From a bacterium (GTDB lineage Bacteria > Zixibacteria > MSB-5A5 > WJJR01), in the NCBI GenBank assembly GCA_021813505.1, contig JAKAKI010000059.1, forward strand, positions 1 through 46,313: a stretch of DNA of 46,313 nt, written 5' to 3'. Below, one piece after another: positions 1 to 8,873 of this stretch. The notes under the pieces were generated by a model. That model searched no databases. It was not told the DNA's origin and was given only the letters and a program-made list of their open reading frames with translations. Made by a program: the position numbers and the translations under genes. How positions within the stretch are numbered: the stretch's first letter is position 1; every line of letters starts with the position of its first letter.

Positions 1-765
1 TGCGTTGAAACCGATATCAGGGTAATCCGCCCAGTTGACATCAGCGGGATCGGCGTCGATGCGGTAGTATGTCCAACTACCCGTCGGATTGCTGGTTGCG
101 CTGACAGCCAGGAGCACTGAAGACGCGGCGCTCTGACGGTTGGCGTCGCAGATGGCCATCCACCGCTCAGCGCCCTGATCGTACACCAAGCGGGGATCGA
201 AGTAGCCGCTCCCGCCGGCCGGAGACCAGAAGCTCGCCAGCGTCACCGTGCTCACGAGCGCGCCCGGTCGATTCTGAATGCGCACCTGGCTGTTCAGCAT
301 CGTCATCACGTAGCTCTTGCTGACTGCCCCATGAGTGTCGGGTGGAATGACCGTACTGTTGTCAGGCAACGCCAGGAAGCTGTTCTTCAGCGGTGGGAGC
401 AATACCCTCGGGCTGTACGCTGGTGTCGCCACATGGTCCGGCTGTGGAGATAGCCCTGCGGTGAAGCCAATGTCCCGTCCAGCGGGTTCTTCCATAAACG
501 GGATTGCCTGAGAAGAGGCCCCTTGCATGGCCGACTTGGCTTGATCAATCGCGACCAATTCGTCCCACGTCAGTTGAGCGGTGGGCGGAATGAATATCCG
601 CTCCCCCCTGGCCACATCGGTTGGCGCCGGACTCTGAGTTGCGAGCACAACGGCCGCGCTCGAGAAGACGGCAAGTGTCAGACAAGCGAGCCATACCGGC
701 AGGGTCGTCCGGAAACCTCGATGTGGACGTAACTGCGGCAAGCGAAACTCGTTGGCGACGGTCAT
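1..765 (-). CDS. Secreted protein, C-terminus cut off by window edge
   Basis: The frame is open for 255 codons from an ATG at 765 to the window edge. The start follows GGAGGAAAGCTC, a strong ribosome binding site. Residues 1-43 have a basic start followed by a hydrophobic stretch (LPVWLACLTLAVFSSAAVVLA), so the product is probably exported. The later part reads PPDTHGAVS (about 141-149) and then DPRLVYDQGAERWMAIC, a layout common in large secreted bacterial proteins of unknown function that appear to form beta-propeller-like folds. Neighbouring genes on the same strand also encode exported proteins. A near-consensus promoter lies 229 bases upstream. No enzyme motif is visible in the part present. 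That it is a real exported protein is well supported; its function is unknown. Confidence 0.8.
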   Translation of the reverse strand, partial: MTVANEFRLPQLRPHRGFRTTLPVWLACLTLAVFSSAAVVLATQSPAPTDVARGERIFIPPTAQLTWDELVAIDQAKSAMQGASSQAIPFMEEPAGRDIGFTAGLSPQPDHVATPAYSPRVLLPPLKNSFLALPDNSTVIPPDTHGAVSKSYVMTMLNSQVRIQNRPGALVSTVTLASFWSPAGGSGYFDPRLVYDQGAERWMAICDANRQSAASSVLLAVSATSNPTGSWTYYRIDADPADVNWADYPDIGFNA

Positions 766-1113
766 GAGCTTTCCTCCGTTGGCGCGAATACTGCTGGGCT
801 TCTATGTGGTCAGAGCTCTGGGATGGCTTCACTTTGACACGCGTGCGGGCGGCGGTATTCCGGACTTGTCATTGATCGCGCCGTTGCCTTGGAGCCACGG
901 CGATGTCGATTTTGGGACCTCGCGCTCAACCGAGCGAACGAACTGGGCAGTACTTGGTGAATGCCTGGTTGGTCAGGCGATCTCTACTCTTCAATGATAC
1001 CGTACAAAAACGGAATTGTCAATCCCACTGGGTGTCCTCGACGTCGGTCGCCTCGCCAAACGGAAACGGGGCGCCGGCCGCGCCCCGAATTCGATCCGTT
1101 GAATCCAACGATG
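766..1113. other. Intergenic region with a long leader
   Basis: These 348 bases separate the 3' end of the dockerin protein gene at 1114 from the start of the secreted protein gene at 765. The only clear signal is the minus-strand promoter at 994-1022; everything between it and 765 would be an untranslated leader of about 220 nucleotides. I recognise no known riboswitch in it and no convincing coding frame. Confidence 0.5.
994..1022 (-). promoter_or_regulatory. Sigma-70-type promoter for the secreted gene at 765
   Basis: Read on the minus strand there is a perfect -35 box TTGACA (1022-1017), a 17-base spacer and a -10 box TATCAT (999-994, five of six consensus bases). The spacer contains the short inverted repeat CCGT...ACGG. 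Transcription would start near 987 and run towards 765. This is the best consensus promoter seen in the window. Confidence 0.65.
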
Positions 1114-1860
1114 CTACAAGCAGTGGGTCGGGTAGGGAGAGCAATCGCAGGGCTCACAGAGGGGAGGCCCTCCACTGAAGACAAAGTCGATCAGCCGAAG
1201 AATGTCAAAGACATCAGGAATGGCATCACAATTGACGTCCCCCCGATGCATATGAGGACAGCCGGCATCAATCAGCGGCGGGGTACCATTGCTAAACGTA
1301 TAGTCGATCAGAGACACGATGTCGTTTACATCGAAGATGTTGTCGCCGACCACGTCACCGTGGTGTTGACAGCAGCAGGGACTATCGAGTGCGCCGGGAT
1401 CGGACAGATGGGCAATGTCCTGATTAGCGGCATCCCGGAGAATCGAACGGACCAGCGTGACCGGACTGGCGCCAAGCTGATCGGTGAGGGTGATCACCAG
1501 TCCGCAGAGGGCACCCGGACCGCTGAGGGCGCCAATCAGGATCCCCGCGTCAATGGTGACGGAATCCGGGTAGTGGTTCTCGTACCGGAGAAACACATTG
1601 GTATCCAGCGCTGGTGCGGCAAGAACCGTGTCGAGCCGTCCCACCGTCTGGTCGAACTGCACATTGAGACTCGCCCCCTCGACTCCGGCCAGCGATGCGT
1701 CAAGCATGATCCAGAGCGTATCCGTGATGTTGCAGTGTCGTGCGAACGATGGCGGATCGACGAAAACCCGCTGCGCCATGGCTGACTCCGTCAGGAGCAG
1801 GCCCGTGGTGAGGAGTGTGGCAAGCGCCACAGTACCGATTCTTGTTGTGTGATGGGACAT
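1114..1860 (-). CDS. Secreted cohesin-like/dockerin-type protein
   Basis: A 248-residue protein. The ATG at 1860 follows CGGAGGTCGTATC. Residues 1-29 form a signal peptide ending in AMAQ. Residues about 30-155 are a beta-rich domain with cohesin-like spacing (LNVQFDQTVGRLDTVLAAP). Residues about 165-240 hold two dockerin-type calcium-binding repeats (GDVVGDNIFDVNDIVSLID and GDVNCDAIPDVFDILRLID), each followed by F.S.G, and joined by a short linker with paired cysteines. It lies 27 bases downstream of the related gene at 1888-2622, so the two are probably cotranscribed. In Zixibacteria-like genomes such proteins are abundant and there is no evidence for cellulosomes. The cell-surface role is inferred; the binding partner is unknown. 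Confidence 0.85.
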   Translation of the reverse strand: MSHHTTRIGTVALATLLTTGLLLTESAMAQRVFVDPPSFARHCNITDTLWIMLDASLAGVEGASLNVQFDQTVGRLDTVLAAPALDTNVFLRYENHYPDSVTIDAGILIGALSGPGALCGLVITLTDQLGASPVTLVRSILRDAANQDIAHLSDPGALDSPCCCQHHGDVVGDNIFDVNDIVSLIDYTFSNGTPPLIDAGCPHMHRGDVNCDAIPDVFDILRLIDFVFSGGPPLCEPCDCSPYPTHCL

Positions 1861-1887
1861 GATACGACCTCCGGAACCTCGAGTTTA

Positions 1888-2622
1888 TCATCCGCCAGAG
1901 TTGCACGGGTCGATGGGCAGGGAACCCCCGCTAAATGCCGTTCCAATGATGTAAATTACGTCGAACACGTCGACCGCCAGGTCATTGTTGACATCGCAGC
2001 GCGCAGTCGGGCATCCCAGATCCTGGATGTCCTGACCGCCGCTGAAGGCAACATCGATGACGCTGATCACATCGAAGACGTCGATGCCGCCATCGTTGTT
2101 GAAATCTCCCTGGGATGGACAACTGCAACAACCGGGGGCGACAATCATGCCATCCACCGCGCCGACCGTGACCGGCTGCCCGATTGTGTCCTGAAAATAG
2201 ACGTAGACGAACTGCAATGGGGTGCTGCATGGGAACGCACCCGTGGCAAATCGCATCGTTGCCAGAACCCCGGGGCCGTTCGCGTACTTGGGCGGGAGAA
2301 CGCAATCGAAGATGTCCCAGACGCCCAGCGTGTCCTTTGCCGTCCACCCGAAAGAGCTTCCTGTATTCTTCAGCAGGGGTCCTTCGGTCACGCTGATCAC
2401 ATTGACATCAGGACGCAGGAAGCTGACCTGGACATTGAAACATCCCAGGGCGCGCACGCCGGTGTCGACGACGATATTGACGTCGAATGTGTCGTACGGT
2501 GCGGCGGATTGGCTGGGCGGGCTGAAGGAGACCTGACCTGCCTCGGTGTTGCCGGACGGGATCACCCAATATGCGGTGACTGCAAGAAGGATACCAAGAT
2601 ACGGGTTACGGCGCACTCTCAT
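1888..2622 (-). CDS. Secreted cohesin-like/dockerin-type protein
   Basis: A 244-residue protein starting at an ATG with only a weak upstream AGGG. An N-terminal signal peptide (LGILLAVTAYWVI, cleavage near NTEAG) leads into a beta-rich, cohesin-like domain at about 30-160 (FDVNIVVDTGVRALGCFNVQVS). The C-terminus has two dockerin-type repeats (GDFNNDGGIDVFDVISVID and CDVNNDLAVDVFDVIYIIG) and ends in DPCNSGG. The repeat pair resembles that of the 558-residue protein at 13136-14812 more closely than that of its immediate neighbour. First gene of a probable two-gene unit with 1114-1860. The first repeat keeps all the calcium-ligand asparagine/aspartate positions; in the second, the initial G of the GD pair is replaced by C. 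Confidence 0.85.
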   Translation of the reverse strand: MRVRRNPYLGILLAVTAYWVIPSGNTEAGQVSFSPPSQSAAPYDTFDVNIVVDTGVRALGCFNVQVSFLRPDVNVISVTEGPLLKNTGSSFGWTAKDTLGVWDIFDCVLPPKYANGPGVLATMRFATGAFPCSTPLQFVYVYFQDTIGQPVTVGAVDGMIVAPGCCSCPSQGDFNNDGGIDVFDVISVIDVAFSGGQDIQDLGCPTARCDVNNDLAVDVFDVIYIIGTAFSGGSLPIDPCNSGG

Positions 2623-2677
2623 CTGTTGTCACATCCCTGCTAAACCAAGACCAGGACCTTCCAATCCGGCGGGGAGT

Positions 2678-2706
2678 CGGGAGCCCCCCTCTTCGGGAGG
2701 CTCCCG
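2678..2706 (-). terminator. Strong hairpin after the 1785-residue gene
   Basis: GGGAGCCCCCC (2679-2689) pairs with GGGAGGCTCCC (2695-2705) around a TCTTC loop, with one mismatch and an extra C-G pair outside. It lies 17 bases beyond the stop codon at 2723. There is no T-run on either strand, so it may be a transcript-end stabiliser or a mobile palindrome rather than a classical terminator. It shares 12 identical bases (GAGGCTCCCGCC) with the hairpin at 26527-26545. Confidence 0.45.
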
Positions 2707-2722
2707 CCCGCCGAACGACCAT

Positions 2723-5700
2723 TTACTTCACGATCATCATCTTCTTGGTCGCCGTGTAGTCACCCGCGATCATCCGATAGAAGTATACTCCGGATGGCAC
2801 TTCATCTCCATCAGTCCCACGGCCGTCCCAGGTAATGGAATGCCTGCCGGGTTCCTGAATGCCGTCGAGAAGTTTGGTAACCAACTGTCCGGAGATGTTA
2901 TATACCGCGAGCGAAACGTTCGTGCGCTCACGCAACTGGTAAACGATCTGGGTCCCCGCGTTAAACGGGTTGGGGTAATTCTGGTCGAGGGCGTACGATG
3001 CCGGGAGCGCCGAATTCGATGAGAGCAGGGCGCCTCGGTGCGTGACCTCGAGCCGATTATTACCGCCATCACGGAAGTCCACTTCGTTGAAGTCCAATGA
3101 CGTCCCTCCTGCCGCAAGGAGTTTGAATGTCATCGTAGCGATTTCACCAGACCCGCCGATCGCGGTTTCACCACCGAGCAGGGCGAGGCTGACGTCGATC
3201 ATCTGTTCCGTCTCGCGGGCGTCAAAGAACACGTGCGTCGGTGACTGCCGCAATTCGGCGCTCATGGCTGTACCGACATACTCGAGTTGCTTCGCATCGT
3301 AGGGGAGTGTGAACCGCACGGCCTTGGCATTGTTCTGGCTGTTCGCCATCATAACCTTGACCGTGAAGCTTTCCCCGACAGCCGGAGCCACATCCGGGAT
3401 CACCAGAGAGAGGCCGGACAGTCCGGTTGCCAGTGATTGATCCGCGGGTGTACTGGCGAAGATCGGTGCGAACTTGAGCAGTGGACTGACCGCGTCGAAG
3501 TTGATGGCAAAGATCACCAGATCTTCGAAATTAACCACATTGTCAGTGGTCGGGATGCCCTTGGGGCTCATGTTGAATGTCGGACCGAAGTCGACTTCGT
3601 TGTTGTATCCCGCCTGGCCATGTGACTTGCCATAGGTTGGCGCGAAGACAAAGAGATCCTGTGAATACACAGAACCGTCGTACGGTGATTTGACATCGCC
3701 CAGCCAGTACGAGGTCGACCGCGCTGAGTTTGACGGCGCGGACACGTTGCCGGCAGCGTCAACGGTGAAGGCGCGGTAATGATAGACGTCGCGTGTCGCA
3801 TTGGACAAATCATCGATGTCGATCAGCGTTGCGGCTGTTCCCGCGTAGACGCGGTCGAACGACGTGGTGTCCGACGGATACGCGCCCTCAGGATTGTCAT
3901 CGTCGTACTCGGGATACCCATGGCCACCGGCATACCAATCCGAACGCATCACAACCACGTGATCAAAATCACTGGCCGCATTCGTCCAGTTCAGGTGCAC
4001 TTTGTTGTGCCCTGGTGTCGCGGTTAGATTGGTCGGCGGCAGCGGCGGCGTCACATCCTTCGTGAAGCACCAGGTGAAGGAGCACGAGTCGGCGTTCCCG
4101 CGGCCGTTGTCGTCTTTCGCTTTGAAACGAAGGCAGTGCGCGCCTTCCAAAAGCCCGGCCCACCCCGGGATCGTCCAGGCCGCATTGCTGTAGCTCGTTC
4201 CGGCCAATCCGGTGGCGATTGCCTGCCAGCCGCCGGACAAACAGCCGTCGTACTGGTAGTATACTGCATCAAGACCACAATCGTCTGCCGCGCTGATGTT
4301 CAGCACCGGAGCGACATTGTAGATACCACCCGGCGCGGGAGAATTGACCGTGAACGACGGGTCCCCGCAGTCGGCGACCACGGACACTGGGTAGGCCAGC
4401 GAGGCGATGATCGGGTTGTTGTTTCCATCGCGCAGCGTTCCCGTGGTCATCGTGATCTGGGCGCCACTGCACAGGCTGACGCTGCCATTCAAGGCGACCG
4501 TAAACAGAGTCGCTGGACCATTCTGAGCGCCGGTGAGGACACCCAGATCCACCGTCAGGATGTCGTTGCCCACGGTGTTGTCGACCAGAGAGGTGAAGAC
4601 CGAGAAGTTGGGGGACGCCGATGTCACTCCAGAAAGGACAAGTGACGCCGGGTATTCGATGATGATGTGGGCGCCCTCCAGGTCGAAGACGGCCTCGCCG
4701 ATCCCCACGTCAAATGTGAAGTCCCCGCTGCAGTGGTAGACGATTGAGTTCGGTGTCATGTCGAGACCGCAATCCACGTTCGGGCTCGCGTCGATGTTGC
4801 CGCCACTTCCGCCAACAAGGTAGGTGCCAACCCCGGACCAGTCACTCCAGCAGTTCTGGCTGTAAGCGTTGCCCGACTTGTTGTCCGTGGCGTTGACAGT
4901 GTTCGCGAACGAATTCAGCGTTGCCGAGATCGTAGCGCCAACGTTGGCGCCGCCTCCGTAGGTCAGACCGACGCCATTACTGATGCCCAATCCGTTTTGA
5001 ACGATGTTGTTGTTTAGCAGCGTCGTCGAGTTCGTCTTGCCGGCCTCGGCAACGAGGTAAACGCCCTCGGTGAAATTCTTGAACGTGTTGTTTTCAAAAT
5101 TCACCGCGACATTGCCCGATGCGTAACCCCAGATGTCAGTCGTCACGTAGACACCGGCGCTGTTCGGTTTATCCATGCCGTCGGCGATGTTATTGGTGAA
5201 CTGCGGCGTGACGGAAGCATACGACCCCGCGCAGGTGAGGGCGTAGTCGACATTCGTAATCGTATTGAGATTGATCACCGGGGCAACATAGGGCGCAAAC
5301 ACGAAGATCCCGTAGCCGTTAGCGGGACTGTTCGAGATGCTGTTGTTTTCAATCAGGTCGGCCACACTGCCCGCCGCGTTGCCGGCGTTATCCGTGTGAA
5401 TGCCGCTGCCCGAGGCGGTGACGATGTTGTTTGTGAAAGTGCAACCAGTCGACCAGTTTGAGGCGATTGCATCGTTGCAGTTCGATACGGTATTGTGGTC
5501 AAACACGCCGGAGCCGTTGAAGTTGAACATGCCGATCGAGGCGTATTCACCCTGCACGTTGTCGACATTGTTGTGATGGAAATTGAACGTTCCACCCGAC
5601 GAGGCATAGATTCCACGCAGGTAGATGTTCTTGATTGTGCAGTTATCGACGGTCAAATTGTTGTACAGGCCAAGCGTGTGGTTGGTAATGATGCCGTTGC

Positions 5701-8080
5701 GGGCGTCTACGTCCACTCCTCCGGCAAGCACGCCGCTTGTCAAAGCAGTGTTGTTCCCGTCGAACGTGAAGCCGCTGATCGAGACGTTGCTCGCTTGCAC
5801 GAGCACCATATTGCTTGCGCCCGCCGGCAATGAACCACTGGCGCCGGGCATTGGTGCGGACAGCAACGGATAGACGAAGCAGGTGCCGGCGCCCGCGCCC
5901 AGCAATGTCATGGCCTTCCCCACGACCAGATTGTCCGTGTAGGTACCGGCGGCGACATTCACTGTTCCCGTCGTCAGCACGCCGCTGATACCGGCCGATA
6001 TGGTCTGAACCGGAGCGAGTGCGCTGCCGAATCCGCCCGGCAAGGCCGAGTCGTCCACATATGAAATCGCCCGGCCCTTGTCTGCCGGCGTGAATTGAGC
6101 ATCCACGTATGCGTTGTTGTTCGCGTTGGACAGTGCCATCAGGTCTGGATACCAGACAGGACCGTTGGCACCGAGTGTGGCGAGCAACGCAATCTCGGCT
6201 CCCTGGTTCGGCGGTAATGGCCAGTTGTTGTTGGTGAAGGTCAGGTTGGCGCCCTCATTCACCCAGCCACGTGTGCCGGAAACCGCGTTGTTTGAAATGA
6301 CACCGGTCGTCGGACCACTGAAATAACCCGGCTGACGGAGGTGATGAATCGTGTTGTTGTCGATCAAGAGACCGGTCAGGCCACCGGTTGAGATCATCGC
6401 GCGGCTGACGATGCCGTTGACGCTCCATGGCGTGCCCGGATCCGGCCCGTAAATCAGGTTGTTCAAAATGGACGCGTTGCTCGCGCCGATGTAGATGAGA
6501 TTGTGTACTCCCGTGACATCGGTCTTTTGAAGCTCGATATCACGCAGAGTCACTCCCGACGCCGATATGTTGAACGCATAGCCGACAGATTGTGCCACTT
6601 GCACGATGGTCGAGCCTGCGCCTGCCCCGTCAATTGTCAGATTCGTCTTGTTGAGGTTGACGGTACTCGACAAGATGTATGTCCCCGGGAGCACCATGAC
6701 AGTCGAACCAGACACGGCATCGACACCGGCTTGGATCGTCCCGAACGCGTCGTACCCAAAGACATAGTCCGTTCCATTGGCCGCATTGTAGACGTCGACA
6801 TCGGCCTGGCTGGCAAAGCCGTCATCGACGATGACGTACGAGGGTGCCTGACCCAAGGCCAGGGCCGAGGCGCACTCGCCGCCGATTTCGGGATAATGTG
6901 TATTGTCGGAGTACTTCCACCCGCCGCTCGGATCCTGAGTCGCTCCGAGCCAATAGGCCATGTGATTGATCTTGCCTTGATAGAGCGGGAGGTTCACTGC
7001 CGCGAGGGCCGGCGCGGCGTACGCGGTTGACTGCCAATCCTCGTCAGTGGCGTTGGCGCCGTAGCTGCCGCTGATCGCACCATTGGAGAACTGGCTGGAC
7101 ACGAGTCTCGCCGCGAGGCCGGGAACCTCAGCCATGTGGGTATTGGATGAGGTGAACGCTTGGATTAGACCAGAGACTCCCAGAGTGTACCACCAGTAGT
7201 TCACATTCGACCACGTGGGATCCCATCCGGCATCGGCTACGACATCGAACAACCCTGGATTGCTGTTGAAGGAATCCTGCCAGAGCACCTCGGCCATATC
7301 ATCAGCAGCCGTGGCATAACTGTACGGGTCCGAGGGATAGCGGGACGCCAGCATGGCGGCTGCCTGCACGTAAGTGCCGATATCCCACCCGATGATCCCA
7401 TTGGGATAGCTCGCACCGCGCACATTGCGGATATACTTCGCCAGCGAATCCGCGGAGCCGTACAAGGCGATCCGGGCATCAAACTTTGCTTTGGCGGAAT
7501 CCTTATATGCCGTGCCGGAGACGCCGGGAAGATCGTTGTAACGCATCAAGAAGATCAAATCGGACGCCGAACGGATTCCCGCGTCGGCAACCATCTTGTT
7601 GGCGGCATCGGTCAGCGCCGTAAAGTAGGTTGGGTTACCGGAGGCCAGGTACCCGTGGTACAGGCCCAGGGCCGTGACGCCGTAGATATTCTTGGGACTC
7701 GCGGCGGTCGTGTGGAAGAACGGCGCGGGGGGGGAGGTGACAACCCAGTCCCATCCGCCATCGTCAGGATCATTCGGCGATTCCAGCGCTCCGGATCCAT
7801 TACCGGCATTGTCTTCGGTGACATCCGCCTGCATCCGATTCAGGTATCCGGATGCGGCCGCCAGCGCCCCACTGATGCTGACCGGGTCGCCCGGCGCCAT
7901 CGCGGAGGCGGCACCGGCAATCATCGGGCCGCGTTGCGCATTCACCTTGCTGAGCCCCTGAACCGTTTTGCCCTGTTCCTCCCAAGGTGCCGCCACCTCG
8001 GCTTGCACCGTGAGGGCACCCAGCAGCGCCATGATTGAGACAATGGCGGCAGTTCTGACAACCACTCTGAAGATTCTCAT
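2723..8080 (-). CDS. Giant modular surface protein: toroid, beta-helix, cohesin-like, dockerin-like, sorting tail
   Basis: A 1785-residue protein; the ATG at 8080 follows GGGAGGAACAGGA. Modules in order: signal peptide (1-27, ending VQA); an alpha-helical region about 65-410 with terpenoid-cyclase/toroid-like repeats (TQDPSGGWKYSDN); a right-handed beta-helix about 425-1100 made of asparagine-rich turns (TIDGAGAGSTIV, NNTI, NNIV), of the kind seen in pectate-lyase-like folds; a cohesin-like domain (about 1110-1235); an Ig-like segment with four cysteines; an FnIII-like domain (PPTNLTATPGHNKVHLNW); a dockerin-like stretch (DVKSPYDGSVYSQDLFVFA ... VVNFEDLVIFAINF); a second cohesin-like domain; and from residue 1696 a sorting domain (ALDQNYPNPFN ... 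PSGVYFYRMIAG ... KKMMIVK). It is probably exported and anchored at the outer surface. Catalytic residues for a polysaccharide lyase or hydrolase cannot be assigned from sequence alone. No frameshift is seen over 5.3 kb. Confidence 0.88.
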   Translation of the reverse strand: MRIFRVVVRTAAIVSIMALLGALTVQAEVAAPWEEQGKTVQGLSKVNAQRGPMIAGAASAMAPGDPVSISGALAAASGYLNRMQADVTEDNAGNGSGALESPNDPDDGGWDWVVTSPPAPFFHTTAASPKNIYGVTALGLYHGYLASGNPTYFTALTDAANKMVADAGIRSASDLIFLMRYNDLPGVSGTAYKDSAKAKFDARIALYGSADSLAKYIRNVRGASYPNGIIGWDIGTYVQAAAMLASRYPSDPYSYATAADDMAEVLWQDSFNSNPGLFDVVADAGWDPTWSNVNYWWYTLGVSGLIQAFTSSNTHMAEVPGLAARLVSSQFSNGAISGSYGANATDEDWQSTAYAAPALAAVNLPLYQGKINHMAYWLGATQDPSGGWKYSDNTHYPEIGGECASALALGQAPSYVIVDDGFASQADVDVYNAANGTDYVFGYDAFGTIQAGVDAVSGSTVMVLPGTYILSSTVNLNKTNLTIDGAGAGSTIVQVAQSVGYAFNISASGVTLRDIELQKTDVTGVHNLIYIGASNASILNNLIYGPDPGTPWSVNGIVSRAMISTGGLTGLLIDNNTIHHLRQPGYFSGPTTGVISNNAVSGTRGWVNEGANLTFTNNNWPLPPNQGAEIALLATLGANGPVWYPDLMALSNANNNAYVDAQFTPADKGRAISYVDDSALPGGFGSALAPVQTISAGISGVLTTGTVNVAAGTYTDNLVVGKAMTLLGAGAGTCFVYPLLSAPMPGASGSLPAGASNMVLVQASNVSISGFTFDGNNTALTSGVLAGGVDVDARNGIITNHTLGLYNNLTVDNCTIKNIYLRGIYASSGGTFNFHHNNVDNVQGEYASIGMFNFNGSGVFDHNTVSNCNDAIASNWSTGCTFTNNIVTASGSGIHTDNAGNAAGSVADLIENNSISNSPANGYGIFVFAPYVAPVINLNTITNVDYALTCAGSYASVTPQFTNNIADGMDKPNSAGVYVTTDIWGYASGNVAVNFENNTFKNFTEGVYLVAEAGKTNSTTLLNNNIVQNGLGISNGVGLTYGGGANVGATISATLNSFANTVNATDNKSGNAYSQNCWSDWSGVGTYLVGGSGGNIDASPNVDCGLDMTPNSIVYHCSGDFTFDVGIGEAVFDLEGAHIIIEYPASLVLSGVTSASPNFSVFTSLVDNTVGNDILTVDLGVLTGAQNGPATLFTVALNGSVSLCSGAQITMTTGTLRDGNNNPIIASLAYPVSVVADCGDPSFTVNSPAPGGIYNVAPVLNISAADDCGLDAVYYQYDGCLSGGWQAIATGLAGTSYSNAAWTIPGWAGLLEGAHCLRFKAKDDNGRGNADSCSFTWCFTKDVTPPLPPTNLTATPGHNKVHLNWTNAASDFDHVVVMRSDWYAGGHGYPEYDDDNPEGAYPSDTTSFDRVYAGTAATLIDIDDLSNATRDVYHYRAFTVDAAGNVSAPSNSARSTSYWLGDVKSPYDGSVYSQDLFVFAPTYGKSHGQAGYNNEVDFGPTFNMSPKGIPTTDNVVNFEDLVIFAINFDAVSPLLKFAPIFASTPADQSLATGLSGLSLVIPDVAPAVGESFTVKVMMANSQNNAKAVRFTLPYDAKQLEYVGTAMSAELRQSPTHVFFDARETEQMIDVSLALLGGETAIGGSGEIATMTFKLLAAGGTSLDFNEVDFRDGGNNRLEVTHRGALLSSNSALPASYALDQNYPNPFNAGTQIVYQLRERTNVSLAVYNISGQLVTKLLDGIQEPGRHSITWDGRGTDGDEVPSGVYFYRMIAGDYTATKKMMIVK

Positions 8081-8873
8081 TCCTGTTCCTCCCTCTCCAA
8101 TACTTCTCAGGTTGTGGGCGACGCCGCAGGTACGAGACGCCGCCGACTGAAGTGACTACTGCCGTAACAATCGTGCAGACAACGGCTGACTACACCGTAG
8201 TTGAGTCCGGTGAGCCTCCTTCCTGTCCATTCACTTTGGTTGGCAGCATCGCGCAGCAGTCTCGGACGTGAGTGACATCGACGGCAGCACCTTGGGCGGC
8301 GCGGAGGATCGAAAGGCTCCAAACGCCGTCGATTCGGGATTGAATTCTCTTCGTACGACTCTAACGCGTAGGGCAAACAGTACTGGGGGAACAAGATCCT
8401 GTAAGTTGCAAGATCACTTCGTCATCAGCGGCATTTCGCCGACCGGCCACCTTTCGTTCACTTGCCTTGCACACAACACCGATCACGCCAGATCAAGCGC
8501 GTGGTTGCCTATCGATGTACAGCAGGAAGCTTGCTCGGTGAGCCCGTACGTAGTAAGGAATTGGACTCAGCTTCCGCACCACTTTCCGCAATCAGAATCA
8601 CATTGTCAAGCAGATTCTGGATCGCGATGGCACTTTCCACGATCAACCACAGGGACTCCCGTTGTGCGGGAAAGTCCGGGCGGGTAGGGCGGAGGGTCAG
8701 TGTTCAGTTTCTCTACATTGAGTGAAGACGTTCGTTGTGGTGGAACCGGTGCGTCAGTGTCACGGTGCCTATCGTGCTGGCTGGGCCGGTGGCACTGCAG
8801 GCAGGTTAGAACAGAACTGATCTTAGGTTGAGGCAAGCGTTCTTGAGGTCCGGCTGTGAGGCCCTCAGTCAGC
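8081..8873. other. Long intergenic region, no gene recognised
   Basis: These 793 bases lie between the end of the HDOD gene and the start of the giant surface protein gene; both genes are on the minus strand. Short open frames on both strands have no recognisable protein pattern. A TTGACA on the minus strand at 8608-8603 has no good -10 box at the right distance, and a short inverted repeat ACTAC-ACC-GTAGT lies near 8190-8210. The control region of the giant gene must be here, but I cannot place it. Confidence 0.4.

Noticed and set aside
961-2643. Plus-strand open frames of 274 and 264 codons opposite the two dockerin proteins
   Set aside because: They mirror the repeated GAC/GTC codons of the dockerin repeats; the opposite strand has signal peptides and ribosome sites.
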